Below are positions 38,312 through 49,989 of a DNA stretch of 64,000 nucleotides, piece after piece. Numbering within the stretch: position 1 is the first letter of the stretch; each line of letters starts with the position of its first letter. A model generated the notes under the pieces. The model saw nothing but the letters and a program-made list of their open reading frames with translations, did no database searches and was not told the DNA's origin. The translations under genes and the position numbers were made by a program. Source of the DNA: Opisthorchis felineus (lineage: Eukaryota > Platyhelminthes > Trematoda > Opisthorchiida > Opisthorchiidae); assembly GCA_004794785.1 (NCBI GenBank), contig SJOL01006485.1:534450-598449 (forward strand), given 5' to 3'.

Positions 38312-38560
38312 ATGGGTTGGCGAAATACACTTATCTGCAAACAAATTTGGTTTTGCGAGATACTCACCTGGAACCCAGCTGAATCTCTCGTTTATGATGT
38401 TTCCAGGCAACTGAATGTGCTGCACCAGGCCGCCTCATTTTTCAGTTGCTACGATATTCGAGATATCGCGATACATGTATATTCGTAATGCACTACTTAT
38501 AAGGTTGCCGAAAATTCTTCGACAGCCCACGACGGGTTTCGCCCTTCTTGGGGTTGTTTG
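38312..38560 (-). repeat. Family A repeat
   Basis: Minus-oriented, nearly full right half plus the edge of the left module: CACCTGGAACCCAGCTGAAT, CTCGTTTATGATG, GATATTCGAGATATCGCGAT, AAGGTTGCCGAAAATTCTTC, GACGGGTTTCGCCCTTCTTG. Produces the spurious plus frames 38300-38645. Confidence 0.87.
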
Positions 38561-38564
38561 TTTC

Positions 38565-40585
38565 AGAATGCTGCAACATCTGTACCCGTTTAAGATAAAT
38601 GCACAGTGGGCCAAAAGCTCAGCTTTGAAGCCTTTCTTACCTTAAAAATGTATTTCCACTCTCGTGTGTCGTTGAACTCACTGCACTGGCTGGTCACCTT
38701 TATTATTTTTGTTTGGCGTAACTAAGGGTAAGGAAAGCCCAACCTGTGAGTTGGAGGACGGAACAAATTTTAGAACTACAGTGAAGTGAGAAAACAAAAG
38801 GTCATGGTGCCATAATCGGGTGAGGTCAAGGTGGACCAAACAGAGTATTTCCTGACTACATAACCACTCTTCATCACAGCATCCTTGCCTTTCGTCGCCT
38901 GGGATTTCGTGCAAACAATTTTTCCATTGCGTCCCTTGTTGTTCCAACTATCCCTCGATATCCACTCATATGTCACACAAGTTTGCTTCATTTCGTCACG
39001 AAGGCTACATGTTTCGGTACGTACCATCTTGACAGTAGGTATGTTGTCGCAGAAACGCCTGTGTCGTTGATCGTGTTGTGAAGTCTAATCCATCCCTACC
39101 AAACCACTCTTCACTGTGTCTTCAGGCAGTGGCTGTAAATGTACACTGGCAGGGTAGTGATCAATCGGCCGATCCCCCAAGAATGGAGCGATCAATTTCG
39201 CCATTATTTTTGGGTTATGTCGTTGAGGCAAACCAATCTGACAAGCACAGGTGGCATAGGTATGCGGACTTAAATTAGATTATGGTCGGCCGACACAAAG
39301 GTGGGGGAACAGGTGCGCATAAAGGGCCTTCATTGTTTGCTCACTGCTAAAATAGCAATGTGACCTTGTGGCACAGATGCCGCAAGGGAGCTGTCCGTAC
39401 GAACGAGCTGACCATCGGTTACCTCCCATCAAAACTAATGGCCAAAATTCAGTAACTTGAAGGTGATATTTGGTGCTTCGCAATAACATTTTTATTTTCG
39501 CAAAGGTTGGTCGACATTGCAGACTGTGGCCTTACTACTGCAATAAACTTACATGAGAACCTGAGAAATTTCTCTGGATAGTTTTAATTCATCACCAACT
39601 TCCAGTGCCACACTCGTCCCGGCCGTCTTCAGTCCATAGAAAATATGATACACGAGCAAACCAACTTGCACACCTTCTATACCACTTCGCCTACACTTGA
39701 GTCTTTATGTTTTTTTAATACAACAAAAATTCACTGGAGTCCACACCATTCCCCAAAATGGCAAAAGAAATATTACAGCATTTCAGGGTTAGTAAATTAG
39801 TGGTTGTCTTCTGGAAATGCCTTCTTCCAGGAGCCCCCACCCTCATTGTTTGATTTAGTTGTGTGAGACTTGTCAATAAGTTTAATCCGAATCATCACAT
39901 GGTCTAGCCAAGTCATGATGCAATCGTGGCTCACTATCAGTTCTTTTCGAAAAACGGAGACCAACCTTGTTGAGTTCCCGATGCAGAACTTTGAGCCAAC
40001 CTTAGTTTTGACAATTCCGAGTACCAAAAGGGAGAGTTGGGTGGGAAAGTTCACACAAGCAAGCACTTGTCCACGTTCGTGGCACCAACAACCATTGCGC
40101 TAGCACAGCGAAGCGTCAAAGCCCGCACACCAAATCACGTCCGCTGTGGCACGTAAGGAGGCCGTAACGGATAATATAAGGGCAAAGGCCGAGTGGGTAA
40201 ATGAATGGGAGAATAATCAGGCCGTCAATTTGTACTCAGTAAACTGTATGGTGAAGTTGGACTGTCGCTTAGTAAACTCACAATATACAACATGACGCAA
40301 ACCATTACGATCAATGCACTGCTTCCCTCGTCCCACCACTTGGCTTCCTGGCTCACCGGTCAGCTTGTTACCCACACAGACTGACCTACTGCAAGTTCAA
40401 ACAACCTCTCCTTATAACCTAGCTCCTCGCTTAAATTTGTTGGTATTACGTCCAGTAAGTCTTTTGGTGAGAAGCGAACATGTTTGCAAACAGTGATACC
40501 ACGCAGCAAATGGACAGATATACTAAATTCGTGGTATGATTTTTTCCATACCTCAGATCTTACCGACAGCTTCTTACAAATCTTT
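38565..40585. other. No gene recognised; one weak integrase-tail-like frame
   Basis: The minus frame 40360-40665 ends RLFELAVGQSVWVTS, loosely like the R-x-F-x-V-G-x-x-V-W-V element of Gypsy integrase C-termini. Nothing else supports it, and its start lies in a SINE-like copy. The remaining frames (38678-39489, 39797-40103) are unrecognised. Confidence 0.35.
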
Positions 40586-40589
40586 TGGA

Positions 40590-40810
40590 AACTGTGGTAC
40601 CTTACAGACCGCTTGTGCTCAAACGGTTGAGTATTCAAACATTGGCCGGAAGGTCGCGGGTTCAAAACTCACTGAGTTTCGACAGATGCTCACTGTCGAT
40701 GATTCCCAATAAGGACAAAACTACTGTACAGTGCCTCTCAACTTTTCTGTGTAGATTGGTTTCAGCCACAGGACGAAATCTCAATGTACAGTTACCAAAT
40801 CCCTTCACAC
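40590..40810 (+). repeat. Family B SINE-like repeat with tRNA-type boxes
   Basis: In the transcribed orientation here: GTGCTCAAACGGTTGAG (40615-40631, box A-like) and GCGGGTTCAAAACTC (40656-40670, box B-like), spaced as in a tRNA gene. Then come GATTCCCAATAAGGAC, GTACAGTGCCTCTCAAC and GATTGGTTTCAGCC. The upstream CGCTATATCC part is missing. The 141-codon plus frame at 40585-41010 is a chance reading through it. Confidence 0.82.
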
Positions 40811-41854
40811 TACCAACATATCCAATAAAGATTCGTTACATTGACATTTCAAACCTGAATTTGAAAATCATCCTGGAAATTGTGCCTCTTGTATCACTTC
40901 AAAAAATTGGATGTTTGGCCACTGTTAAGACTAAAGGGATGCATATGGCTCCAGTTTGCCCTTCCACGGTTAAGAATGCAGTGAAAAAGTATTTAAAAAC
41001 ATGTCTATAAATGTGATGACTATTCGCTTGTTGAATAAAACTTATAAAATACCAAGAGTCTTGAAGTAATTGCATGACATAAATGTCATCAGTCAGCTAC
41101 GGAGAGTGCTAAAACAACTTGGGAACATAGCAACACAAAAGAGTACTGTACTTCTGTGCAGAGCACGAAGATCATGTTTTCTCTTTTAGAGATTCTCCTT
41201 ATATAGAATTCTTATAGTATGGGTTAGAAGGACACTGGTACTCGAAAGGATTTAACACGTCTCATGGAGCTGTACATTTGAGGAGGAAATGCTCACAGAG
41301 CAGTATATGATGGGATCGGCACATGCAAAATACGATACATTTGATAAATCGGTACACCTGAATGGGGGTGGGTTTCCACTCACTTATTTCTACATCCACA
41401 AGAGTAACTATTCACCAATCTTCTGGACAATTCTGAGGTACTTATTTACTTATCTCTGGAATAACGTGTTGGGTTTTCATAGGATTCGAGATTCTGGTGG
41501 CCCAACCCAAACCCAAAATCTGGATATTTCATATTGGGCCGCATCGTAGTGATTTCAGAAGGCTTCGTTTAACTTGGTCACTCCATGCAACCTGTGCCCA
41601 TTCTCGCAGCATACCATGGCATGATTCAAGTGATCATTTCAAATTAAGCTAGCATGGTGTCTCTGATAACATCGCTTGACTATATTTGACAATTGAATAT
41701 CATATCAGAGCTAGATATCAGTTATTTTTGTATAAACCGACCGCGAACTTCATCTACGATGCAGGTCGAGTCCATCGAGGCCTCATCGAGATTAGAGCGG
41801 CTACTGAAACAAACCATCGTCCATAAATAGCCTGTTGATGGTAATGTGAGGAGG

Positions 41855-42145
41855 CTTCGTGAGATTTCGTCTTGTCAGTGAAGCCGGTCTATACGGAAAA
41901 GCCGAAAAACACTGAACCACCTTTTCATCCTTGCTCGGAATCATCAGCAGTGCGCATCTCACGAAACTCAGAGACTTTCGAACCAGCGGACTTTACGATC
42001 TGCGTTCGAAAACTTAGCCGTTCGAGGTCGGGCGGCTGAAAAGCATTGTGATTTGCTCTCCTTAAACAGGATATAGCGCTGCTTATCACCGTGTCACGGA
42101 AATCACGGCACGTGGTCACGCTTTGCCATATTGAATTCACTAAGT
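41855..42145 (-). repeat. Family B SINE-like repeat
   Basis: Plus-strand landmarks: GAGATTTCGTCTTGTCAGTG, AAGCCGGTCTAT, GGAATCATCAGCAGTGCGCA, TCTCACGAAACTC, TTAGCCGTTCGAGGTCGGGC, AACAGGATATAGCGCTGCTT, CACGGCACGTGGTCACG. The longest single copy in the window. The box B-like GCTGGTTCGAAAG lies on the minus strand. Confidence 0.83.
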
Positions 42146-42149
42146 TCTT

Positions 42150-43448
42150 ACCCGTTAAATGGAGTAAACTGATGGATTGGCATCTCTAAATGTGCCAGTG
42201 CCTGCGGATGAAAACTTTGAGCCATAAGGCCTTGGATAATTAACGTTCAGGATGTTACTAGTTAACAACTCGACTTGAACGCGACAATACCGAAAGTATG
42301 CAAATAGTCGATTTAAGTCTACACGTTACTCTTGGAATCAGTGTAGCTAATTCGGCGGAAAATATGGACAAATTGTGTCTCACATTGCATCCTTTGGGTA
42401 TTACACCACGACACGACTTCAACTGGGTAGATAGCACGAGGTAAAATCGACCAGAGCATAGGAATGACCGACTTGTACATATTTCGATGCGCGTAATTTG
42501 AAAGTATAGGTTGTGTGCCGTGATAAAACCATAGCACTCGCTCTTTGAGCTCAAAGTGGGCAGGTGAAATCCCCCCTACCTGAGCGTACTAACGGCGAAA
42601 GGCCTACGTACATGTTTCTTTAAGATAGCGTATTTCCGCAGTATGCACGCCATGCCGTTTAATTTCACACGATCATGAATAAGCTTTATGTACTTATCTG
42701 TGTGGCGGTAGAGATGACAATCAAATGCCCGGGAGAGAAACATCAAAATATAGTCGATATGATCAACCCTGGTGTGCAAACCAGCCGTATATTTTCGTCT
42801 AGTTGGACCATGTTAAATTTAGTTGCATTCCAAAACCGTAAAATATTCTCTCTATTGAACTCAATCACTTCAAATTCCACGCTATTTTTCTACACTTCAA
42901 AACGAACCATCTGGACCGTCCAAATTTTACATCAATGTTCATCATTCTCCCCCATTTGTGGTGTCATAAGATGATATCGTCCAGTAAATTAAATCTATGA
43001 TTTGTGACATTCGAGTAAGGTAGGTTTGAGTAAAGGATTTCACTCCCAGTAAGGAAGATTGTATTACTTTTTTAAAACACCTTACCCTCAAATACAAATA
43101 CAATAATGCCAAAAAAACATGTTTATGCTAGGACAGGTAAAAAAGCATAATACAGCAAAATTTGCCTGGTGAAAACTTTGGTGACCGATTCCTGTTTAGT
43201 CATTCTGTGTGAACTATAGATGAAACCGGGAGTTCGCACCATCCGATTGGGCAGTGAGACCAAGAGAAAAATGCATCAGTGAGCGTGACTCACACTCGGG
43301 GACACTGCAACTGTGACCATAGTACAACAAATATAGGACCCGTAAATAAAGCGTGGCTCAGGGTCAGCTACTGACTGAACCAATATAGTCACCTTTGGAA
43401 ATGTACTGGAATATTTGTAGCTCGGGTGCTTTCATCGGTGGTTGATCG
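42150..43448. other. No gene recognised
   Basis: Frames of 67 to 99 codons on both strands (42258-42974) lack known motifs. No further repeats recognised. Confidence 0.45.
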
Positions 43449-43450
43449 GA

Positions 43451-44428
43451 TAGCCGTTGATCTGTTTGGTGAACCTGGCAGTTAGCTTGCAAACGTTTCG
43501 TCACCAATCGACGTGACGTCATGAGTGCGTGAGTGGGTGGGTAACTCTTCCTTACCTGTTTGAGTTTATGAAGTTGTCAAAGGCTGACTGACATTTATTG
43601 CAGTGACTGGTTAACGGGAACACCTGCCTCGGAATCTCATTGATTTGTTTCATGTTGTATCGCGTTTCGATCCGTATTTCTTAACTTCGATTATTTGATT
43701 GGTTATTCAGATAACCTTCTGTTTTGAGAGACTGCTCATTTTCTGTTTAGTTTTGTTAACTGATCTCTTTGATGAGTATGGAATCCAATGGGCTTTGTCA
43801 TTCTCTGGGTAGCTAAACTCGCCTGTTCCTCCAACACATGCCTCCTGTGGTTTCTTGCGAACCTTCGAGCCTTATGTTGGTGAGTTATTTTGTCTATATT
43901 GGTTGATAGATCGGGTCGATTTCTATGCTTGTTGATGGCTGTTTCGGTCGAGTGCTACGCTTTGTGTTTTAAAAAAGACACGGCCAGTTTCCACGCATCT
44001 CCGTGCACGAAGGTCAGGACGGGCATGAATTCGACTGGAACAACGTCCACAAGCTAGTCCAAGTGCGAACAAAGAAAGAACGTGAATTCATGGAACCGCG
44101 GTACTCGACCGAAACAGACACTATCAAACATCAATCAGACTGGGAACACAGGTTCCTCAAACGGAAACTGCTTGAGGCACCAGTCGAGTTCAACGAATAC
44201 AGACCGAAACGAGACACAACTCGAAACAAATCAATGAGATTCCGAGGCAGGTGTTCCCGTCAACCAGTCACTGCAATAAATGTCAGCCAGCCTTTGACAA
44301 CTTCATACACTCAAACAGGTAAGGAGGAGTCACCCACCCACTCACGCACTCATGACGTCACGTCGATTGGTGACGAAACGTTTGTAAGCCAATTGCCAAA
44401 GTCGGTGAACAGATCAATGACCAGGTGA
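43451..44428. mobile_element. PLE-derived inverted element (family C, long copy)
   Basis: A 978-bp structure with arms of about 230 nt: left 43451-43680, right 44199-44428, roughly 90 percent identical after reverse complementing. The shared arm contains CAAACGTTTCGTCACC, GACGTGACGTCATGAGTGCG, GACATTTATTGCAGTGACTG and GGGAACACCTGCCTCGGAAT. The right arm is also the 3' coding end of the PLE frame at 44003-44428, so the left arm is an inverted duplicate of that coding end. The 300 bases between are AT-rich and non-coding. Confidence 0.85.
43973..44428 (+). pseudogene. PLE endonuclease (GIY-YIG protein) C-terminal tail
   Basis: An open frame from 43973 to the TGA at 44428, with an in-frame stop just upstream. 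It reads ISVHEGQDGHEFDWNNV and then KKEREFMEPRYS. In Penelope-like elements the segment after the GIY-YIG domain ends with an H-x-F-D-W box, a conserved R-E-x-x-E-A helix and an I-N-R-x box; the first two are visible here. The catalytic GIY-YIG residues and the whole reverse transcriptase are missing. The last 75 codons lie in the right arm of the inverted repeat, so they also exist reversed at 43451-43680. No ATG fits the true domain start; the reading begins mid-protein. Confidence 0.75.
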
Positions 44429-44449
44429 AAAACGCTTGGAACCGATTGA

Positions 44450-44645
44450 GTAGTCATCGTTTTCGGAAAAGTTTGGTAACAATGGGTAGATTTATTGCTG
44501 GGCTAAATTCGAGAAGTCGGGCAACGTCACCCGGACTAGAACCGCGAACACGCCGGTTTCTGCGAGCAAACCTACCCCACTAGGCCACCGAGCCCAGCGA
44601 TAAATCTACGGATTGTTACCAAACTTTTCCGAAAACGATGACTAC
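44450..44645. mobile_element. Family D fold-back with tRNA-like loop
   Basis: Arms 44450-44504 and 44591-44645 are reverse complements at 52 of 55 positions. The arm reads GTAGTCATCGTTTTCGG, GTTTGGTAACAAT and TTTATTGCTGGGCT, the same end sequence as the D elements at 60.0 and 61.0 kb. The 86-base loop does not resemble the other D copies and instead looks like a tRNA gene on the minus strand. It starts about 20 bases after the end of the family C element. Confidence 0.85.
44505..44590 (-). other. tRNA-like core (SINE head) in the fold-back loop
   Basis: On the minus strand GGTGGCCTAGTGG (44577-44589) matches the RNA polymerase III A box (T-R-G-C-N-N-A-R-Y-N-G-G) and GGTTCTAGTCC (44533-44543) matches the B box with one change, about 44 bases apart as in tRNA genes. 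I could not pair a convincing acceptor stem, so it is a tRNA-derived segment rather than a tRNA gene. Confidence 0.55.
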
Positions 44646-45044
44646 TTGATCAGCCACCAGAAGTTGTCTTTGCAATACTTCACACCCCAATCGCACGCAA
44701 CATAAGCATTCACAGGTTGTGACCACAAATCCAAAATTGACATCAAATTCACTGTTAAACAGCTCTCCAGTCAGCTCGCTTTTAAAATTTGAATTTTGTT
44801 GGTGTACATGGAATGGAAACGATAAAAAATAATGCTCCCGGTGGACTTTCATAAAATTTTGAAGTATACTTGCCGCAATGACGTAACCTTTATGGTGTAC
44901 AGCTTTTGCAAAGGAATCAAGTGCTCACGCCTTTCAGCGCCGCAGAAAAGTTACTCATTTCGGCAGTCCCGCTAAACTGTTTGGTAAAATCCGGTCTCAA
45001 GATGATGACAAATACACTAGAAGAGTAAAAAAATCGTCTGGTCA

Positions 45045-45130
45045 TGTGACAAAGAGGGCAAGTGGTTAGTGCTCAGAAGGTTTGGATCCCAACACTAAAG
45101 CACTGCAGCTAGACACCATGGGCAGCACGT
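45045..45130 (+). repeat. Possible tRNA-derived SINE fragment
   Basis: AAGTGGTTAGTGCTCAGAAGG followed by TTTGGATCCCAACACTAAAG and CTAGACACCATGGGCAGCAC. The order box A-like, GAAGGT..GGATCCC, then GCACTG..GACACC is typical of flatworm tRNA-derived SINEs, but the anticodon region appears deleted. Short and uncertain. Confidence 0.35.
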
Positions 45131-45139
45131 CCCTTCATC

Positions 45140-48100
45140 ATTTCAGAATATTACCTGAAAAGTATAGTTTAATTGTCCTGTTTGGATCACAAGAATGTGA
45201 GAATGATCGCCATCTTCGAGGACCGGGCTGTATTGTTTCACAGAATGTGAGCTACGGATTTCTCGTTAAAACATAGTTTTGTCATTTTTGTTGAGTGATA
45301 ATTCTCTCTAAATGGAGCCAGCCAAATTTGTGCTACTGAAAGCTGTAGTGAGGAAAAAGTTAAAAAGAATCTCTTGTCTAGAAGCAACGGTGGACGATGA
45401 TATCGACAACCAGCTACTACCATGCACTAGCCAATAGATTCCGATCTGTTTTTCGCACATTAGTGGGGCAGTGGTTGCGCAAAAACTTTGCTCAGTGCCA
45501 GCTGATAGTCCTTGCATCTTGAAGAAAACATATCATGTACTTAAATGCATTAGCGGATATAATGAAGTAGGACTGTGTGAAGAAGACCGAAGTTTGTTCA
45601 ACCGATACAAGCGCTGGTAATCATCACTTCCATTTTATGGAATGAACTTCGATAAAAACAAATACAGTTAACTCAACCCTGGCCTTGAACGAGCTCCTCT
45701 CTTTTATATTTTGATTTGAGAGAACTCAGTAATTATGCTGGAATCTCAGGTGAGTTAACGAGAATTGGGCGATAGACTAAGGAATACTGACGTTTTTGTG
45801 GATGTTACTGACACTGTGGAGAATGAATCGGAGACAGCAGGAAACACTGACTTAAAGTTATCTTTGCTACACGCTATAGACACCGCACGGCTGCCCCTAA
45901 GTGCATAATGAACAAAAAATTATCTTGTGAGTTATACCGAGCACGGAACAAAATGTGATGCCTCGTGATGTGATATCTGTAAACGATGAGACAATTTGAA
46001 CTGGAGCTTGTTAGGTTTTGACTTTTGACTAAATTGCAAAACGCTGGATGAGGACAGTAGCTTTGATTGCTTGCTATCAGAACCCAACACAGTTGTTAGA
46101 CTGGTTCGATATTTTTAGGGCCAGTCACAGTCTTTTGGAACTCCATTTTCAATGTTATTAGAATTTTCGCTTGCAGAATCTCGTATTAGTAGCAGTATTC
46201 TTCAACCACACAGGGCCGCTGGGAAACATTATTCATATTAAATATTTTGGTCCATCTGCGAATCGTCTAGAGTACGTGGAAGATTAATTTTCAGGGTTTT
46301 CTGAAAAGGTCTACCGAGTCCATTGATGACAACGTTGATTGGGTTGATTTTGAACGTAGATTGGATACATTTTAAATAGAGTTTCTTCACAAAACCCGGT
46401 TGCCACAAGTCACATCAACTTCCGTGTCTTCATCGCAAACTACTTAGCGTACTCGACACATGGCACTGGGTAGAATAGGGTGACCGATTATCAACGATAA
46501 CGGCGGCCAAATCTGTGCAATTTTTGGGAACGAGGCCAGACACAGGACATTCCGGTATTAATATGATGTCCACAGAACCTCAGAAACTAATCAGTTACAG
46601 TAGTTCTGACCAAGGATTCAGTATGAGATTTATGCCCAACTGAACGATAATAACAAGATATTGGAAAGTAATCTGCTTGGAGCCCCCCATCTAGCGGAAA
46701 CGTTGGATATCATATTTGTGGCTGACATAACCGAGTTAAACGAAAGGATGGAGGCGGTTAATAATTAAATATATACCGAGGGGGAATCCGTCGCTTTGTT
46801 GTCTCAAACACAAGCAAGGAACCGGGCCTTGGTAAACTCTACTCATTTTAGCAGGCTTGCATCCGGTGGAGCAGTGCTTTTTTTCACTATTAACTTCGGC
46901 ATAGAATCGCTCCTGAAGGCTGCAAGAATTCATCCATTTCATTTCATCTGGGGAAATTATGCCTACACTGTTGTTTCTCAGCGACCTGCCAAACACACTC
47001 ATGAATCTGTGGCACAGCTTACCGGCCAGCGTCGTCACAGTGCTGTCAATCGACGTCTTCCTGGGTGTGCTATGCAGCAACAATGAAGGCAAACAGAAAA
47101 TAGGATTAGAGCACTTGAATGCCCAACCCTACACAATTGAACTAGCCCCCGCAGTGCGATGGACGATTATCCTATCCTGCGCTGATCACGCAGAAACTGT
47201 GGTGCTGTTCTGGGACAGCATGTTAACTGATTTTTTTAAGTTATCAAACACTCAGCAAATTTTTTTTCGAAAAGTTTTCTCGCTTTCTGGAAGGTTTCAA
47301 CAGGCCGATTCGCAACTAACGCAAAAAGTATCCTCAACAAAAAGCAGCCATGTTTTTTCTTGAATGGTCCACATTTGATCGCTCAAATATTAACATTCGT
47401 TTCCAAGGTGTCAAGCATGCTTTGCAACGTACTTTCATGCACCTATGAGAAAAATTGTTGTGGTGATGCACGATGTCTGTATACCACGTATTAATCACAA
47501 ATCAAGTAACTAGTTTAATTCACCCTATTTTTTTGTCTTCCCGGTTCCAGATAACGTTGGTCGGACTGATCATCATAGCTGAAACTAAACAGTGAAGTAA
47601 TTTTGCTCCGGACATGGCCTCCATGGACGTCCAGTAGGATTATGAGCGTCGAAGAATTTTGTTGCAATTCCTCTCCGAAGCGGGCCCCTTTAAGGAGATA
47701 TCTATGCATGACAAAACAACCTGCACGCGAGAACCCTCACACAAAATTAAACTTATGCAAGTAGAACTGTGTACTGAAGTAAAGGCCTGATTGGACTTAG
47801 ATCTTTGCTGCACCATAGCCTTCGTCTTTAGTGGAACGCATAATGCAAATGGTTAGTCATGAAATTGACGATAACCTTCGAGTCCCATAGCTTAAACGTA
47901 CAAGTAATCTGGCCTGAAAATGGTGAGACTTTTAGTAAACAGATAAATGAAAACAAACGAGCATTCGTTTGTTCGAATCCCGGCGGAGACATGCAAATCA
48001 CTCTCAGATGCATACGAATGACGAATGGAGAATAGTATACATAATACATAGAATAATACAAAATACATAATAATAATATTCAAATTACTCTACTTTTCTT

Positions 48101-49608
48101 ATTTCTTCGTGCTCCTAAAAGGTGTCTGTTAGACTGACTAACGAATGCTTTACTTTGCCGGACATCTCTTTAAGTTTAAGCTTAGACTCAGCTAAAATAA
48201 ATCATCACGAAAACGGTACGCAAACGACGAAAACCACCACAGATAAAGGGGTCAGCAAATGCGATACATATATATACATATATGATGAACCATCATTACC
48301 TCACCAAAACTTGATTAGGAATTTACGGTGGTGTAACGTTCTTTAGATATCGCGCCTCCACCCACAGACCGACGTGTCCAATATTGGCTTTTTGCATCAT
48401 AGACAGTTGACAGATGCAAAAGTAACCAAAGACCAAGCAATTTTCTATTTTGTGGACTTTTACTCGTTATTCTACTCTTTAACAGACGCAACTACATACA
48501 CTCGTCCTATTATTCCATAGGGAATTTTCCGTTTTTTACTACGCAAACCACCAGTTTTGTGGGCAAAAAAAATATAATTACAGACCACTGCCGGGAATCG
48601 GAGTTAAGTGTTCCGTATCTCAGTGACTCAAAAATTTTTTCACTGTTTTCGTTTTTTTGTGACGAATTAAATTTAAAATCCGAACCGTGTTCTCCAGAGA
48701 AAGAATGTACGACCCCCAGGTAGTTAAATGGCTTGAAGCTGACATCTAAGTCCCGAAAATGAGTAAAACACGTTCACATTTGAGACATCTTAGTGTGCTA
48801 TGGAGGGCGTTTTTATCCGACCAGATTTTTTCCAGGCCACTCAGAAAGCTTATTTGGGTCACTCATGTGCTTCTCATGAGTCACTGTGGACCTTTCGTGC
48901 TATCGAAATATACATTCGCCGGCAAAGATGTGTTACTCCAAACAAACGACGAACGCATTCGTGGAAAACACACATCACAGTGCTACATGGGGATGTCAGG
49001 TTTACATAGTTATCTCTACATGTTATTTCATATACCCCAGTAGGGTAATATTTGACTGCCACTGACAATGAATTGTGTGCATACGCACAAGAGGCCTTTT
49101 GAGTTTTTAAATTAAATCGGGGTGTGAACATTTTTGGTACATCCGGCCTCGTAGCAGGTTTGTGTAAATACACCTACGGCTTAAGTGGACTTAGTTGTGA
49201 ACACTACAAGTTTATTTAAGGAGAGAGCAGACAAATTTTTCTATCAGGTAGATGATCACAACCTGTTTTTTTCTGACCCCCAAATCCCATTCTCATTCTG
49301 TTTGAGACGCGCCAACAAAAGTTGGTCACTAAGTATACGATCCGTCTTGTTGTATTTCTGCGGAAAGATGCCTCGATACTCTTAATACAGACGCATATTT
49401 ATTGCGAAACGGACGCAGCGTTGCAAATTTGGTTAGCAAATATTGAGAAGGCGATATTTGTACATCGATTTCACACCAGCTTACATTACAACCCAGTATC
49501 TTGTATATCATATGCATGTAAAAACTGGGGTTAGAATAAGAGAACGTGATGACATAAACCAAGCATCTATGCTGATTTGGCACGTCTCAGATAAGACGAA
49601 TCTTGAGC
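45140..49608. other. No gene recognised
   Basis: Contains antisense frames at 46736-47092 (-) and 46796-47363 (+). The plus frame 46959-47363 (134 codons) is hydrophobic at its start (MPTLLFLSDL, VVTVLSIDVFLGVL) but unrecognised. AT-rich ACATAATA low complexity lies near 48030-48080. A GTTCGAATCCCGG at 47972 looks like a lone B box with no partner. Confidence 0.42.
48264..48283. repeat. ATACATATAT simple repeat
   Basis: Short alternating purine/pyrimidine tract; no other role seen. Confidence 0.6.
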
Positions 49609-49614
49609 AGGATT

Positions 49615-49980
49615 TTATCTGAGTCTCCCGTCAAAACCAAATTCACGTGCAAAAACCAAATTAATATGTAAGTGAGAGCATTTTTCAAAATTCGTCCAAT
49701 TTGGGTTCAAGTAGAACATAAGGTTAAAGGACACTTGGAGACTGCGCCTATTTGATGAGCCCCAAGAAGGGCAGAGCCGATCGGGGGCTATCGAAGAGTT
49801 TTCGGCAACCTTGTGAGTATTTTTCTTTACGAAAATATAGTGCAACATCTCGAATATCATACCAACTGAAACATGAGGCGGATTTTGCGCAGCACATTCA
49901 GTTGAAGAATACCATAAACAAGAGGTTCACTTGAGTCTCCCATGAAAACCAAGTTGACATGCAAATGAGTGTATTTATCG
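49615..49980 (+). repeat. Family A repeat, most complete copy
   Basis: Starts with GAGTCTCCCGTCAAAACCAA and ends with the related GAGTCTCCCATGAAAACCAA plus GCAAATGAGTGTATTT, so the unit is flanked by direct terminal repeats of about 45 bases. Between them: CAAGTAGAACATAAGGTTAA, GATGAGCCCCAAGAAGGGCA, GAGTTTTCGGCAACCTTGTG, ATCTCGAATATCATACC, AACATGAGGCGG, TTCAGTTGAAGAATACCATA. This copy defines the module order and a unit length near 320 bases. No coding capacity. Confidence 0.9.
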
Positions 49981-49989
49981 ATATATTTC

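Noticed and set aside
40585..41010. 141-codon plus frame
   Set aside because: It starts just upstream of and runs through a family B SINE-like copy; it is a chance reading of the repeat.
44616..44852. 78-codon minus frame
   Set aside because: Its start overlaps the right arm of the D fold-back and the rest has no motif.
46959..47363. 134-codon plus frame with hydrophobic start
   Set aside because: No recognised domain, a minus frame of 118 codons overlaps it, and no signal peptide cleavage pattern or multi-pass layout is convincing.
47960..47995. GTTCGAATCCCGG, like a tRNA B box
   Set aside because: No A box at tRNA spacing and no stem pairing; may be a SINE scrap but not supportable.
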